64,000 nucleotides of DNA from a virus. Below are positions 5,749-13,278 of this stretch, in pieces. The translations under genes and the position numbers were made by a program. Below the pieces are notes generated by a model. That model saw only the letters and a list, made by a program, of their open reading frames with translations, was not told the origin of the DNA and ran no database searches. The DNA is taken from the IMG/VR virus record IMGVR_UViG_3300036818_000107, positions 1 to 64,000 of that record; one strand, written 5' to 3'. Position 1 is the first letter of the stretch; every line of letters begins with the position of its first letter.

Positions 5749-7197
5749 ATGGAAGATGATGGAGAGAAGCTGAAACCCAAAGCTACATTGACACCTAATG
5801 CCACAGGGGCGCTCGCAGCAGGCGGGGGAATTGTCGCTCTAGATGTGCTGACTCATGCAGGGCCCGCAGGGCTACTTGTAGCTGGTATCGGAACTTGGAT
5901 CATGGCTCGCCACACGTCAGATTTCCTGTATATGAAGGATAAATTGGTAAATCATTTTGTGCATTCTCCTGATACATCGGAGCAAGGTCCCAGCTTTGTT
6001 GATCGGTTGCTAAGTCGTAGCGCGGCAGAAGAGTCCGCACCTGCAAGCTTGCCACAGGAGAGGAAAGCGTCTCTTCTCAAGAAGCTTGTAAGCACTCAGA
6101 ATCAGAACGTCGTTGACCTGGGGCCAAATCTCCAGCTAGACATCAACGATATAGCGGGAAAAGCCACATTCATTTGTGGCATCCGCAGATCAGGGAAGAC
6201 CACACTCGGTGTGAGGATGGCAGAAGAGATGGGTGGCAAGTTCAACATACCGATGCTTATCCCTGACCTCAAAGGGGACTGGCTGTCCTGTATCGACACA
6301 CTGCCAAATGCTGTCATCCTGCGCCAGGGGGAGGCAACAGAAAAGAATGCGGTCTCACATGGCTATGCGATCTGTGAAGAGGGGCTGCAGCTAATTCTTG
6401 ACGTGGCCTCCTTCGATGATATGAGCGAAGCTGCTCTTGTCATAGCGGGAATGATAGCGGGACTATTCCTCTGGGAGAAAAAGCATCCAGACGCCCGGCG
6501 CTTGTGTGCAGTCTTTCTTGACGAGGCACAATCCTACTTGCCTCAAGATGTGAAGGACAGCATCATAAGCGACCCGGTAGCTAGAGACGCGATGATGAAT
6601 GCCTACATGCAGGTGCTAGCCGTTGGTGGCTCTCTGGGCTTGTTCCCGGTCATTCTCACTCAGCGGATATCCCAAGTAGCTAAGAAAATTGTCGCTCAGT
6701 CAGAGCTGGCGTTCCTGCTGAAGCAGACAATGGACCTGGATATCAACAGGTACCAGAGCTTCACAACTGTGCAAAAAGAGAAGATCAGAGCACTGAAACA
6801 GGGACAAGGGATCTATGTGGATATCGAGGGTGCAAGCTCAGTCCACATGTTCCACAAGAGGACATCTTCGGACAGCATGTCACGGACTCCTAGCGTCAAT
6901 GTGCCTCAAAAAGCTCCTGCTCCTGTGAGCAAGCAGCCGATTGAGGACTACGAGGATCTGCCTGATCTTTGGGAAGATGAAGACGAGGATGATTCGTTGC
7001 CAGTTGTCCCTGCCAGGAGAGAGTATCAATCAGTGAAAAGCGCGTCTGCTACGCCAGAGAGATTTAAGGCAGCATTAGCCGCTTATCAGGCCGGGAATAC
7101 GTCCTCTCGCAAACTCGGGCAAGCTCTAGGGATCAATAAAGACAAAGCGGCTGGTCTGCTTCAGCAGATGAGAGCGGCACGGCTTATCGATGGATAG
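5749..7197 (+). CDS. membrane-anchored HerA/FtsK-type ATPase
   Basis: 482 aa. A hydrophobic hairpin at about 18-52 should anchor it in the membrane. The P-loop is GIRRSGKTT (144-152) and the Walker B segment LCAVFLDEA (252-260), followed by a long RecA-like core and a Gln-containing segment (VILTQR). An acidic linker (EDYEDLPDLWEDEDEDD) leads to a C-terminal winged-helix-like domain (ERFKAALAAYQAGNTSSRK) similar in role to FtsK gamma or relaxase-associated HTHs. HerA/FtsK/VirB4-class ATPases pump DNA. Here it may move, segregate or package element DNA at the membrane; it is not the terminase, which is at 36681-38111. Confidence 0.75.
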   Translation: MEDDGEKLKPKATLTPNATGALAAGGGIVALDVLTHAGPAGLLVAGIGTWIMARHTSDFLYMKDKLVNHFVHSPDTSEQGPSFVDRLLSRSAAEESAPASLPQERKASLLKKLVSTQNQNVVDLGPNLQLDINDIAGKATFICGIRRSGKTTLGVRMAEEMGGKFNIPMLIPDLKGDWLSCIDTLPNAVILRQGEATEKNAVSHGYAICEEGLQLILDVASFDDMSEAALVIAGMIAGLFLWEKKHPDARRLCAVFLDEAQSYLPQDVKDSIISDPVARDAMMNAYMQVLAVGGSLGLFPVILTQRISQVAKKIVAQSELAFLLKQTMDLDINRYQSFTTVQKEKIRALKQGQGIYVDIEGASSVHMFHKRTSSDSMSRTPSVNVPQKAPAPVSKQPIEDYEDLPDLWEDEDEDDSLPVVPARREYQSVKSASATPERFKAALAAYQAGNTSSRKLGQALGINKDKAAGLLQQMRAARLIDG

Positions 7198-7280
7198 ACA
7201 GTCTAGACAGACACGTCTGATAGACGAATTTAAGCTCAGAATCACCCTGTCAGACACTTTTGTCTAGACGATTTAGACAG
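7196..7280. promoter_or_regulatory. cluster of TAGAC/GTCTA repeats
   Basis: About 80 bases hold at least seven copies of YAGAC or its complement, including GTCTAGAC at 7201 and 7262 and GTCTGATAGAC. GTCTAGACGAT here is identical to the core of the operators at 41141-41191. It lies inside the operon between the ATPase and a membrane protein, both with C-terminal DNA-binding domains. An operator array or a centromere-like loading site are both possible. Confidence 0.5.
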
Positions 7281-7298
7281 AAAAAGGGACTTATAGCA

Positions 7299-8549
7299 AT
7301 GGACATATCCTATCTCTTCAATTCATACATCACATCGGCAGTCGCGGCCCTAGTCGGTAGTCTCGCTATCCTCTGGCTGGCCTGGTCGAGTCGATCAGCT
7401 CTAGCCAGTTGGGTGACGTGGCTCCAAAAGAAACTGTTCACTCGTTCTGGTTTCTTCTGGACTGTCAACATTATCTTCATGGCAGTCAGTGTCATCCATG
7501 CAGGTGTGTTTTTCGGCATCACTGGCAACGGTCATGATATCCCAGGAGTTGCACAGTATCTTGGTTTTGCAGTCTCGTTCTTTCTCGACTTGGTAACCAT
7601 CATTTTGATGCAAGCTTTACTCGAAGCAAAGTACCGATCTGATGAGTTGAGGGCACGGCAATTTTTGCTCTTTATCACCATCTGCTGTGCGACCAGCACC
7701 TTTGCAAATCTGGCAATATCATTGAACGATTTTGACGCTACAACCTTGCTTCCAAATGCGCCATTTTGGATCCAAATTGCGGCACCATATGTACTGGCAT
7801 CATTCCCGTTATTCGTGATCCTTATGAGTATCGCTGCAGAGATGATTGTGAACGTCAGACCACTGGATAGTTTGAACGAGGAAGAGTACGAAGCTGATGA
7901 GAAAAAGCGCGTCAAGTTGATGCAGATCCGCAACGACTATTTGCAACGTCAGGCGGATGAGGAATTGCGTGCTTTGCAGATCCGCAGCCAGATGCAAATG
8001 AACAAGCGGATGAGGGCTGGCAGACTGCCGAATTCGTTCCGTTGGTTCTGGGAAAAGCCGATCGATATTGACGCTGTTATAGCTGGTGTGAGTACGCAAT
8101 TGAAAGCCGCGTATGAGCCACAAATTGACGCACTAAAACAGCAGTTGGAGGAGGTCAAAAATCAGCAACCTATTATGCAATCTGAAGAGCAGATAGAGAC
8201 CTTCCTGGACGACAATTTAGAGTCTCCAATTGTGCAGACTGAAGACTCGCAGCCAGTGCAAAATAGTATTGCGCCGAGTGCAGATTCGAGCGTTCCTCCA
8301 GTGCAGAAAAAAGCACAACCTGCGGACGCAAAACAGCGTGTGCAAAAGCTCCTCAAAAAGGATCCAAAATTGACTGCAAAACAGATAGCCGATAGGGCAG
8401 AAATATCCGAGTCCTATGCGCAAAAATTGAAAGCTCTCATTGCAAAAGAGGCTGCTCCAAAACCTCGCAATACTGACGAATTGCCAGTACAAAACGGACA
8501 CCGAAAAGTGACCCAGCCTCTGGCGGATTATGTGCCATTGGAGGTCTAG
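7299..8549 (+). CDS. polytopic membrane protein with C-terminal HTH
   Basis: 416 aa. About five transmembrane helices lie within residues 5-190. A cytoplasmic coiled coil (about 190-285) with many Arg/Gln/Met residues follows, then an acidic Ser/Pro linker, then a helix-turn-helix (RVQKLLKKDPKLTAKQIADR...SYAQKLKALIAKE). Membrane-bound DNA-binding proteins of this layout are known in plasmid and phage maintenance modules, but I cannot name the family. It follows the HerA-like ATPase and ends at a strong terminator, closing the module. The ATG at 7299 follows AAAGGGA. Confidence 0.6.
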   Translation: MDISYLFNSYITSAVAALVGSLAILWLAWSSRSALASWVTWLQKKLFTRSGFFWTVNIIFMAVSVIHAGVFFGITGNGHDIPGVAQYLGFAVSFFLDLVTIILMQALLEAKYRSDELRARQFLLFITICCATSTFANLAISLNDFDATTLLPNAPFWIQIAAPYVLASFPLFVILMSIAAEMIVNVRPLDSLNEEEYEADEKKRVKLMQIRNDYLQRQADEELRALQIRSQMQMNKRMRAGRLPNSFRWFWEKPIDIDAVIAGVSTQLKAAYEPQIDALKQQLEEVKNQQPIMQSEEQIETFLDDNLESPIVQTEDSQPVQNSIAPSADSSVPPVQKKAQPADAKQRVQKLLKKDPKLTAKQIADRAEISESYAQKLKALIAKEAAPKPRNTDELPVQNGHRKVTQPLADYVPLEV

Positions 8550-8561
8550 GTGATCATCTGC

Positions 8562-8600
8562 AATAGCTCTGTGTTGGGATGTCAACACAGAGCTATTTTT
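8562..8600 (+). terminator. strong intrinsic terminator
   Basis: AATAGCTCTGTGTTG pairs with CAACACAGAGCTATT around six bases and is followed by TTT. This 15-bp perfect stem ends the membrane/HerA module. Confidence 0.9.
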
Positions 8601-8608
8601 ATGCTCTT

Positions 8609-8667
8609 TACCGGACATGACCGGGTGTGTGAGTAATGCTATAATTTTGTTACCGGGTATGTACGGA
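8609..8667 (+). promoter_or_regulatory. promoter with paired ACCGG operators
   Basis: TATAAT lies at 8640-8645, with the poor -35 match ATGACC at 8617-8622. Two similar boxes flank the -10: TACCGGACATGACCGG (8610-8625) and TACCGGGTATGTACGG (8651-8666), fitting TACCGGNNATGNNCGG. The spacing suggests cooperative binding of a repressor, possibly the product of the gene at 8681. Confidence 0.6.
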
Positions 8668-8680
8668 TGAGGGAGGAACG

Positions 8681-9331
8681 ATGAAGTATTTAACAGCCAT
8701 TGAAGCGTCAAAGCGCATAGGAGTAGCTGAGAAGACAATACGGCTATGGGTCAAACAGGGAAAGCTAGAGGCTCATCACCCAGCCAAGAACCGTCTAGCC
8801 ATTGCAGAGGCCGATGTAGAGCGGATGGCACAAGAACGTCAACTCTACTATGGCACTAGACCGGAAATGTCCTCATCTACCCACACGTTACCGGATGCTT
8901 CCGTACATGACGACATAGAGCAGAGGTTGGCATCCATGGCCCAGTCAATCGCCAACCTCAACGCCACTATAGATATCCAATCACGCAGGCTCAACGAGCT
9001 GACCAAACGTGTTGCAGAGCTAGAGGCTAGGAACGTCCCTACACAGCCCGTCCCACCGTCAACCACTGCTGATACCATCCCACAACCAAAGCCTCAGATT
9101 GCCACTACAGCCATAAATAGCCTACCTGACGGCTGCATATTGGCGCGTGATTTTGCACGGATGCATGGCGTGCCTGAGAGTAGCTTTCGTCGTCATATTG
9201 CTAGTGGTATTGGCGGTGACATGGTAGAAGCTGGGTCGTCTAAGCACGGGCGCTACCTGACTCCTGAGCAGCAGGAAGCAACTCTTGAGTTTTGGCAGAG
9301 GCACAATGTTAAATTTACACGGCTAGAATAA
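8681..9331 (+). CDS. two-headed HTH regulator (MerR-like plus second HTH)
   Basis: 216 aa. The N-terminal MerR/Xis-type HTH at about 3-50 (TAIEASKRIGVAEKTIRLWV...GKLEA) is followed by a coiled coil (about 85-120), a Pro/Thr linker and a second HTH-like domain (about 150-210: ARDFARMHGVPESSFRRHI). The coiled coil should make a dimer with two kinds of DNA-binding head. Such regulators can bridge sites, which fits the paired boxes just upstream. GGAGG lies before the ATG. Autoregulation is inferred. Confidence 0.65.
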   Translation: MKYLTAIEASKRIGVAEKTIRLWVKQGKLEAHHPAKNRLAIAEADVERMAQERQLYYGTRPEMSSSTHTLPDASVHDDIEQRLASMAQSIANLNATIDIQSRRLNELTKRVAELEARNVPTQPVPPSTTADTIPQPKPQIATTAINSLPDGCILARDFARMHGVPESSFRRHIASGIGGDMVEAGSSKHGRYLTPEQQEATLEFWQRHNVKFTRLE

Positions 9332-9411
9332 GAGTGGTATTGACACCAATTGATATGATAGAGGCATTGACTGTACACCAACCATAAAAAGTAAAGGAGA
9401 TTATACAAGAC

Positions 9412-9600
9412 ATGTCTGAATTGATGACAGTTTCAGAAGTTGCTGACGCTTTGCGTGTCGATGCGACAACTGTGCGCCGCTGGGTTAAAAACGGAGTGCT
9501 TGAGGCCGTCGTTTTACCCCACCAGAACAAGCGTCAAGCGTATCGTATCAAGCGATCGACACTGGAAACGCTGTTGAGCAACACGACTGCTGCAGCATAG
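9412..9600 (+). CDS. excisionase-like HTH protein
   Basis: 62 aa, almost entirely one HTH_17/excisionase-type domain: LMTVSEVADALRVDATTVRRW followed by the recognition-helix and wing segment VKNGVLEAV...AYRIKRSTLETLL. AAAGGAG is about 13 bases upstream, a long gap; MTVSEV four codons in is an alternative start. Such proteins act as recombination directionality factors or as transcription factors. Since no integrase is visible, a regulatory role is at least as likely. Confidence 0.7.
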   Translation: MSELMTVSEVADALRVDATTVRRWVKNGVLEAVVLPHQNKRQAYRIKRSTLETLLSNTTAAA

Positions 9601-9610
9601 CCAAGACGCA

Positions 9611-9647
9611 AAGGGAGCATTCTGAAAAATGAGTGCTCTTTCTTTTT
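9611..9647 (+). terminator. intrinsic terminator
   Basis: AAGGGAGCATTC pairs, with G-T wobbles, with GAGTGCTCTT and is followed by TTCTTTTT. It lies just after the Xis-like gene. Confidence 0.75.
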
Positions 9648-9657
9648 GCCTATCTCT

Positions 9658-9742
9658 AGATGCATGACGGGTTTTACGGGATGTCAAAAAGTGACTTGAA
9701 AAGGTATTGACAATCATCTTGAATATATGTTATCATTCAAGA
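9658..9742 (+). promoter_or_regulatory. operator-promoter of DUF3820-like gene
   Basis: AGATGCATGACGGG (9658-9671) is an upstream box repeated at 10692 and, slightly altered, at 13279. TTGACA (9707-9712), a 17-base spacer and TTATCA (9730-9735) follow. TCTTGAAT (9717-9724) and ATTCAAGA (9735-9742) form a perfect inverted repeat spanning spacer and -10. Confidence 0.7.
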
Positions 9743-9780
9743 GTACCAAGTGAGGTGCGAGAAAACGAAGGAGCAAGCAG

Positions 9781-10380
9781 ATGAGAACCATCGAAACAGG
9801 GAAATACAAAGGCAAAACCCTAGCAAATTGTCCAGTAGAGTATCTGAAATGGGCAAGCAAGCATGAGCACGTTTATGCAAAGGGGAATCGGTGGGTCTCA
9901 CAAGATGCGAAGTTCCTGCTCGAAAAGGAAGAGGTTGTTGTGATTGATCATGAAATTCCGTTCGGAAGATATCGCGGACAGAAGCTCAGTCAGCTTTCTC
10001 GTGATTATCTGGTCTGGATGCAAGATGCCGATTATAATCCCAAGCCAATTATCCGCAATGGAGTGGATTGGACAGAGTTGGCAATCCAAGAGCTGGGCCG
10101 TCGCCGTCAGGCAGTCAGGCAAGAGATCGAAGAGTCTCTCAAAGTATTCTCCTATCTGCCTGATGAGAAGGGCGATAGGCTTACTGAGATCTTGGCAGAT
10201 GAGTTGGTAAAATCAGGCGTTTCATTCAGCGGTTCCAACGATGTTGAGAATATGCTGTTGAAAGCTGGATACAGAGGCATGGGAATACGTGTCGATCCTC
10301 TACAGATCTTTGTTCGTGCGTCTCTTATCAAAAAGGGGCAATTGCCTCAGTACAACGAGAAAGGCGATAGGGTAAATTAA
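9781..10380 (+). CDS. double DUF3820-like protein
   Basis: 199 aa. Two related motifs, TGKYKGKTLANCPVEYLKWA (about 6-25) and FGRYRGQKLSQLSRDYLVWM (about 61-80), fit the DUF3820 pattern (fGkYkG..l...p..Yl.W) found in phage and bacterial nucleic-acid-related proteins. A helical C-terminal half follows. The biochemical role is unsettled. It has its own operator-promoter and overlaps the next start (TAATG). Confidence 0.65.
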   Translation: MRTIETGKYKGKTLANCPVEYLKWASKHEHVYAKGNRWVSQDAKFLLEKEEVVVIDHEIPFGRYRGQKLSQLSRDYLVWMQDADYNPKPIIRNGVDWTELAIQELGRRRQAVRQEIEESLKVFSYLPDEKGDRLTEILADELVKSGVSFSGSNDVENMLLKAGYRGMGIRVDPLQIFVRASLIKKGQLPQYNEKGDRVN

Positions 10381-10643
10381 TGGGCAAGAATTGGGGAGGC
10401 GCTCGTCCTGGTGCTGGGGCACCAAAGATGAAAGATCGCGTCAATCAAAAGCTGCATGAGAAGGGCTGGAATTGGATGTCCAGTGCGGAGAAGTACATTC
10501 GAGTTGGACATCAGTACCCACAAGAGCGCCGCTACTGGATCGCTCCGTACGTCTCTCCTGATGATAATGCCGTCAGGGAAAGGGACGCGCAAGGTTTCCG
10601 CTCTCTCAAAGAAATTGAGGAGTTTCTAGACGAGAGAATATAG
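10380..10643 (+). CDS. small basic protein with GGARPGAG motif
   Basis: 87 aa. It begins with GGARPGAGAPK, a Gly/Arg/Pro motif seen at the N-terminus of many phage DNA-binding and small terminase-like proteins. The rest is mixed and rich in Trp, Arg and Tyr. It overlaps the preceding stop. Probable nucleic-acid binding, role unknown. Confidence 0.55.
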   Translation: MGKNWGGARPGAGAPKMKDRVNQKLHEKGWNWMSSAEKYIRVGHQYPQERRYWIAPYVSPDDNAVRERDAQGFRSLKEIEEFLDERI

Positions 10644-10649
10644 TCCTAA

Positions 10650-10684
10650 GCTGCTAGACATCACGCTAGCAGCCCTCTTTTTTT
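10650..10684 (+). terminator. intrinsic terminator
   Basis: GCTGCTAG pairs with CTAGCAGC around eight bases and is followed by CCTCTTTTTTT, a classic form. Confidence 0.9.
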
Positions 10685-10691
10685 CACCACA

Positions 10692-10779
10692 AGATGCATG
10701 ACGGGCATGAACGACTTTCTAGCGAACTCTGGAATTGGTCTCTGAAAGCCTTGACAAGATATCTCAGATATCTTATACT
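10692..10779 (+). promoter_or_regulatory. operator-promoter with AGATATCT repeats
   Basis: The upstream box AGATGCATGACGGG (10692-10705) precedes AATTGGTCTCT (10733-10743), shared with 3401. TTGACA (10751-10756), the spacer AGATATCTCAGATATCT and TATACT (10774-10779) form a consensus promoter. The spacer is two AGATATCT palindromes joined by C; GAGTATCTGAGATAG follows downstream. Strong candidate for repressor control. Confidence 0.8.
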
Positions 10780-10829
10780 TAGGACATCAGATGAGTATCT
10801 GAGATAGTTAAACGAAAGAGGTAAACCAA

Positions 10830-11021
10830 GTGGAAAATATTACAACGATTAGCAATGACCAGCTTTTTGAACAGTACCCCGGACTTCATGAGCAGGCAAG
10901 CGAGACTTTGACCGATGAAGTCAACTACCCAGCCGTTGAGAGTTGGCAGGTAGAAACGGACAGTCAAGGGAACGTTCAGGGTGTCTACAGTCCCAATTTT
11001 GCATCTTGGTACAGAGGATAA
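10830..11021 (+). CDS. small acidic protein, GTG start
   Basis: 63 aa starting at GTG, with AAAGAGGT seven bases upstream. Acidic and probably soluble; no recognised domain. It is the first gene after a tightly operator-covered promoter and lies two bases upstream of a ribbon-helix-helix gene, so the pair could be an autoregulated operon, possibly toxin-antitoxin-like. This is an inference only. Confidence 0.55.
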   Translation: MENITTISNDQLFEQYPGLHEQASETLTDEVNYPAVESWQVETDSQGNVQGVYSPNFASWYRG

Positions 11022-11023
11022 TC

Positions 11024-11383
11024 ATGAAAGACATTCTTATTCGTGATGTTCCTGATGAGGTAGTTGCTGCTCTATCTGAAAAGGCTAGAGCAGCCGACAT
11101 GGATCGACAGGACTGGCTGCGGGAACATCTCAAAGAGCTAGCATCGCAGCCAGTCCTCAAAAAGCGCTATGTTCTCAAGGCATTTGGTCCTGAAGCGTCG
11201 TTTGCAACTATCCGCCGTCTTGAAGATAGCGCAGGTGGAGGCGCAAGCAACCTCGATCAAGAGCAAATGAGCGCTTACAATTTGGCTCAGGAGTTCGTCA
11301 AGCGCAATGCTCCCGGTGACAGGGAAGAAGCTATAGCTAAGCTCAAAGCTCATTTTGAGCAAGTTTTTGAAACAGTGATGTAA
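11024..11383 (+). CDS. ribbon-helix-helix (FitA-like) protein
   Basis: 119 aa. Residues 1-40 (DILIRDVPDEVVAALSEKA...MDRQDWLREHL) match the FitA/Arc-type ribbon-helix-helix antitoxin fold. The C-terminal half is helical and charged. Such domains bind palindromic operators as dimers, and the AGATATCT repeats upstream of the operon are a natural target. No PIN-domain toxin is adjacent, so it may be a plain regulator. Confidence 0.6.
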   Translation: MKDILIRDVPDEVVAALSEKARAADMDRQDWLREHLKELASQPVLKKRYVLKAFGPEASFATIRRLEDSAGGGASNLDQEQMSAYNLAQEFVKRNAPGDREEAIAKLKAHFEQVFETVM

Positions 11384-11417
11384 GGGCGAGAGCAATCGTC
11401 AGAAAGGAGCCAGTAAA

Positions 11418-11732
11418 ATGGCTTATCCGTTTCCAGACAATCTCCAGGAGGGCTACACGCCCTCTTTGTATGCTTCAGGCAAAGCATACAAAGATAATTG
11501 CCTCCATCGTTTCCCCACGGAGGGGAACAATGTGACAGTCCCTCGTAGAGAGTGGCCTCATTGGGCAGTTGAGGCAGAGTGGAAATCAGGCGAGCTGGAG
11601 CAAATTGGCCCGGAAGAATATAAAGTAATCTCAGAGAGATATTCTTATTGGGAGCGCACGTACGGATCCCCTTCCAGTGGGACCAACCACTTTAAAAAGG
11701 GAACCATCCTCAGAACGAAGAATTATAGGTAG
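11418..11732 (+). CDS. hypothetical protein, 104 aa
   Basis: AAAGGAG lies eight bases before the ATG. The sequence is rich in aromatic residues, Pro and Gly, with a Trp-rich centre (WPHWAVEAEW), and looks globular and soluble. Unrecognised. Confidence 0.55.
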   Translation: MAYPFPDNLQEGYTPSLYASGKAYKDNCLHRFPTEGNNVTVPRREWPHWAVEAEWKSGELEQIGPEEYKVISERYSYWERTYGSPSSGTNHFKKGTILRTKNYR

Positions 11733-11748
11733 TCCCACAAAATAGCAA

Positions 11749-11850
11749 GAGGACCTCGAGCCATACACGCCCGAGTCCTCAAGCTTCACGGCTCAATGTG
11801 TGGGCTGTGGAGAGTTGATATAGCACAAAATCGTGAGGGCCACGGTCCTC
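11749..11850 (+). promoter_or_regulatory. leader with two alternative pairings
   Basis: GAGGACC (11749-11755) can pair with the nearby GAGTCCTC (11773-11780) or with the distant GGTCCTC (11844-11850). This 140-base gap precedes the DHH-like gene. Mutually exclusive pairing suggests an attenuator-like leader; the near hairpin may also be a terminator for the preceding gene. Confidence 0.35.
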
Positions 11851-11872
11851 TAGTCGAGAAAGGTTTAAAAAG

Positions 11873-12667
11873 ATGTTATTTTTGTTGGGAGCAAATGATC
11901 CAGAAATGAGAAGGATTGAAGAAATCCTTCGTGAAAATGGACACGAAGTCCGATATGCAGAAAAGGATGGCAAGCGCTGTCATCCTGGAAATGCCTATCA
12001 GTGTGATCCTGTAGAAAGTGCAATCTTGGTAGAGTGCGCATCTGCGGGCGTAAAAAATGCGCAGATTGATCATCATCGTCCTGGTGATACCGGCTACGGG
12101 CTTCCTGCCAACGAATTCTGGGAAGCCTCAAGCCTGGGGCAGCTTTGGAGATTCCTCCAACTGGAGGGCATAGCAGTATCTCCATCTCAGGATGATCTCA
12201 TCCTTGCAGCTATGGATCATAGTCCAGCAGGTGCAATCAGAGGCGAGTGTCCTGGTGTGAGCGCTCAGGAGGTCCTAGAGCGCAAAATACAAGAGATTGC
12301 GCAAGGGACCAAATATGATGCGTGGGAAGTGCGCAATAAAGTCGGATATTATTTGGTCCGACTCATGGACGCACCTCCAATACAAATTGGGCAATCAGTA
12401 ATTTCTGATCTTCGTAGTGAGTATCTTGGAGAGGGATACTCAATCAATCTGCTGTCTGCGCAAGTAGCAGCTCTAGCAGATGGCTACACGGTCCTGCTCA
12501 GGCATAGAGATGCTGCTGGCAAGCCTGAGAAGTGGTCTATTTCAGGGCATGCCACCCCTGAGTTGATCGAGGCTTTCAAGAGTGAGTGGGCTCCTGCCCA
12601 AGGTCTTATAGGGATATATGGTGTCCCCAATCGTGGGTATGCAGGCGGGTACCTTCCAGAGGAGTAG
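11873..12667 (+). CDS. DHH-like phosphoesterase-family protein
   Basis: 264 aa. The segment QIDHHRPGDTGYG (about residue 64) followed by EASSLGQLWRFL resembles the DHH motif III and the following helix of RecJ/NrnA-type phosphoesterases, which cut nucleotides or single-stranded DNA using manganese. The first DHH motif (a Asp-rich loop near the N-terminus) is not obvious, so activity is doubtful. The C-terminus (GYGVP..GYAGGYLPEE-like, Gly-rich) could be a DHHA1-like domain. ATGTTA start with AGAAAGG nine bases upstream. Confidence 0.45.
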   Translation: MLFLLGANDPEMRRIEEILRENGHEVRYAEKDGKRCHPGNAYQCDPVESAILVECASAGVKNAQIDHHRPGDTGYGLPANEFWEASSLGQLWRFLQLEGIAVSPSQDDLILAAMDHSPAGAIRGECPGVSAQEVLERKIQEIAQGTKYDAWEVRNKVGYYLVRLMDAPPIQIGQSVISDLRSEYLGEGYSINLLSAQVAALADGYTVLLRHRDAAGKPEKWSISGHATPELIEAFKSEWAPAQGLIGIYGVPNRGYAGGYLPEE

Positions 12668-12669
12668 AA

Positions 12670-12864
12670 ATGTCAGATCTCATCTTGTCAGCTCGTAATA
12701 AGGGATTCTTGCGAGGAAAGAATGGCGAATCCCCTGATCTCATCGATTTGGATGAAGATGAGAGGTATCAAACTCTCCATCCTCAAGATCGAACACAATA
12801 TGAATACGGTATGAGAGATGGATATAATTCTCATCAATTGGAGCAAAAGCAGCAACAAAAGTAG
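12670..12864 (+). CDS. small acidic/Gln-rich protein
   Basis: 64 aa starting two bases after the preceding stop, with GGAG just upstream inside that gene. Acidic middle (LIDLDEDERYQ) and a Gln/Lys tail. Unrecognised; co-transcribed with the DHH-like gene and ended by a strong terminator. Confidence 0.5.
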   Translation: MSDLILSARNKGFLRGKNGESPDLIDLDEDERYQTLHPQDRTQYEYGMRDGYNSHQLEQKQQQK

Positions 12865-12882
12865 CCCACCACAACAACAATC

Positions 12883-12913
12883 AAGCCGCTTCCACAACGG
12901 ACAGCGGCTTTTT
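12883..12913 (+). terminator. intrinsic terminator
   Basis: AAGCCGCT pairs with AGCGGCTT around an 11-base loop and is followed by TTTC. Confidence 0.85.
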
Positions 12914-12953
12914 CATGTCCTCAACTAGCTCAACCTTTTTGTTGTTGCCGCTG

Positions 12954-12962
12954 TGCTATAAT
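12954..12962 (+). promoter_or_regulatory. extended -10 promoter
   Basis: TGCTATAAT is a perfect extended -10 about 45 bases before the gene at 13007. No good -35 is present at the usual distance, as expected for this promoter class. Confidence 0.5.
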
Positions 12963-13006
12963 GACATACATCGACACATTATGATGAGTAGTACAAAGGA
13001 GCATGT

Positions 13007-13216
13007 ATGCTGCGATCTTTCAACCGTTTCAACCAGCCAATGATTCCGCCAATGATGGAAGCCTACATCCACAACCGAGTTGGCAAGAGAGCTGCATTCC
13101 TGTCTGGGCAAATGTCCTTACAGCTCGAGATAGCCAAGAGTGAGCAACTCATTGGAATTGAGGAAAGGTACAGGAACGATCTGATAAAGAGGGCACAGAG
13201 GAAAAGACGCACATAG
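13007..13216 (+). CDS. small basic helical protein
   Basis: 69 aa, Met/Arg-rich with a basic C-terminus (IKRAQRKRRT). AAAGGAG is upstream of the ATG. The helical, cationic make-up suggests nucleic-acid binding. Single-gene unit with its own promoter and terminator. Confidence 0.5.
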   Translation: MLRSFNRFNQPMIPPMMEAYIHNRVGKRAAFLSGQMSLQLEIAKSEQLIGIEERYRNDLIKRAQRKRRT

Positions 13217-13237
13217 AGGCATGTAGAGGAATGAGTG

Positions 13238-13265
13238 AGGAGACCGCTGTTTGGTCTTCTTTTTT
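13238..13265 (+). terminator. intrinsic terminator
   Basis: GAGGAGACC pairs with GGTCTTCTT, with one or two wobbles, around seven bases, followed by TTTT. Confidence 0.8.
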
Positions 13266-13278
13266 ATGTCTGCTTGCA

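Noticed and set aside
9340-9411. Promoter of the 9412 gene from TTGACA at 9347
   Set aside because: No -10 at a proper distance; the match is probably chance.
11873-12667. Firm call of an active DHH phosphoesterase
   Set aside because: Only the DHH motif and its following helix are visible; the first metal-binding motif is not.
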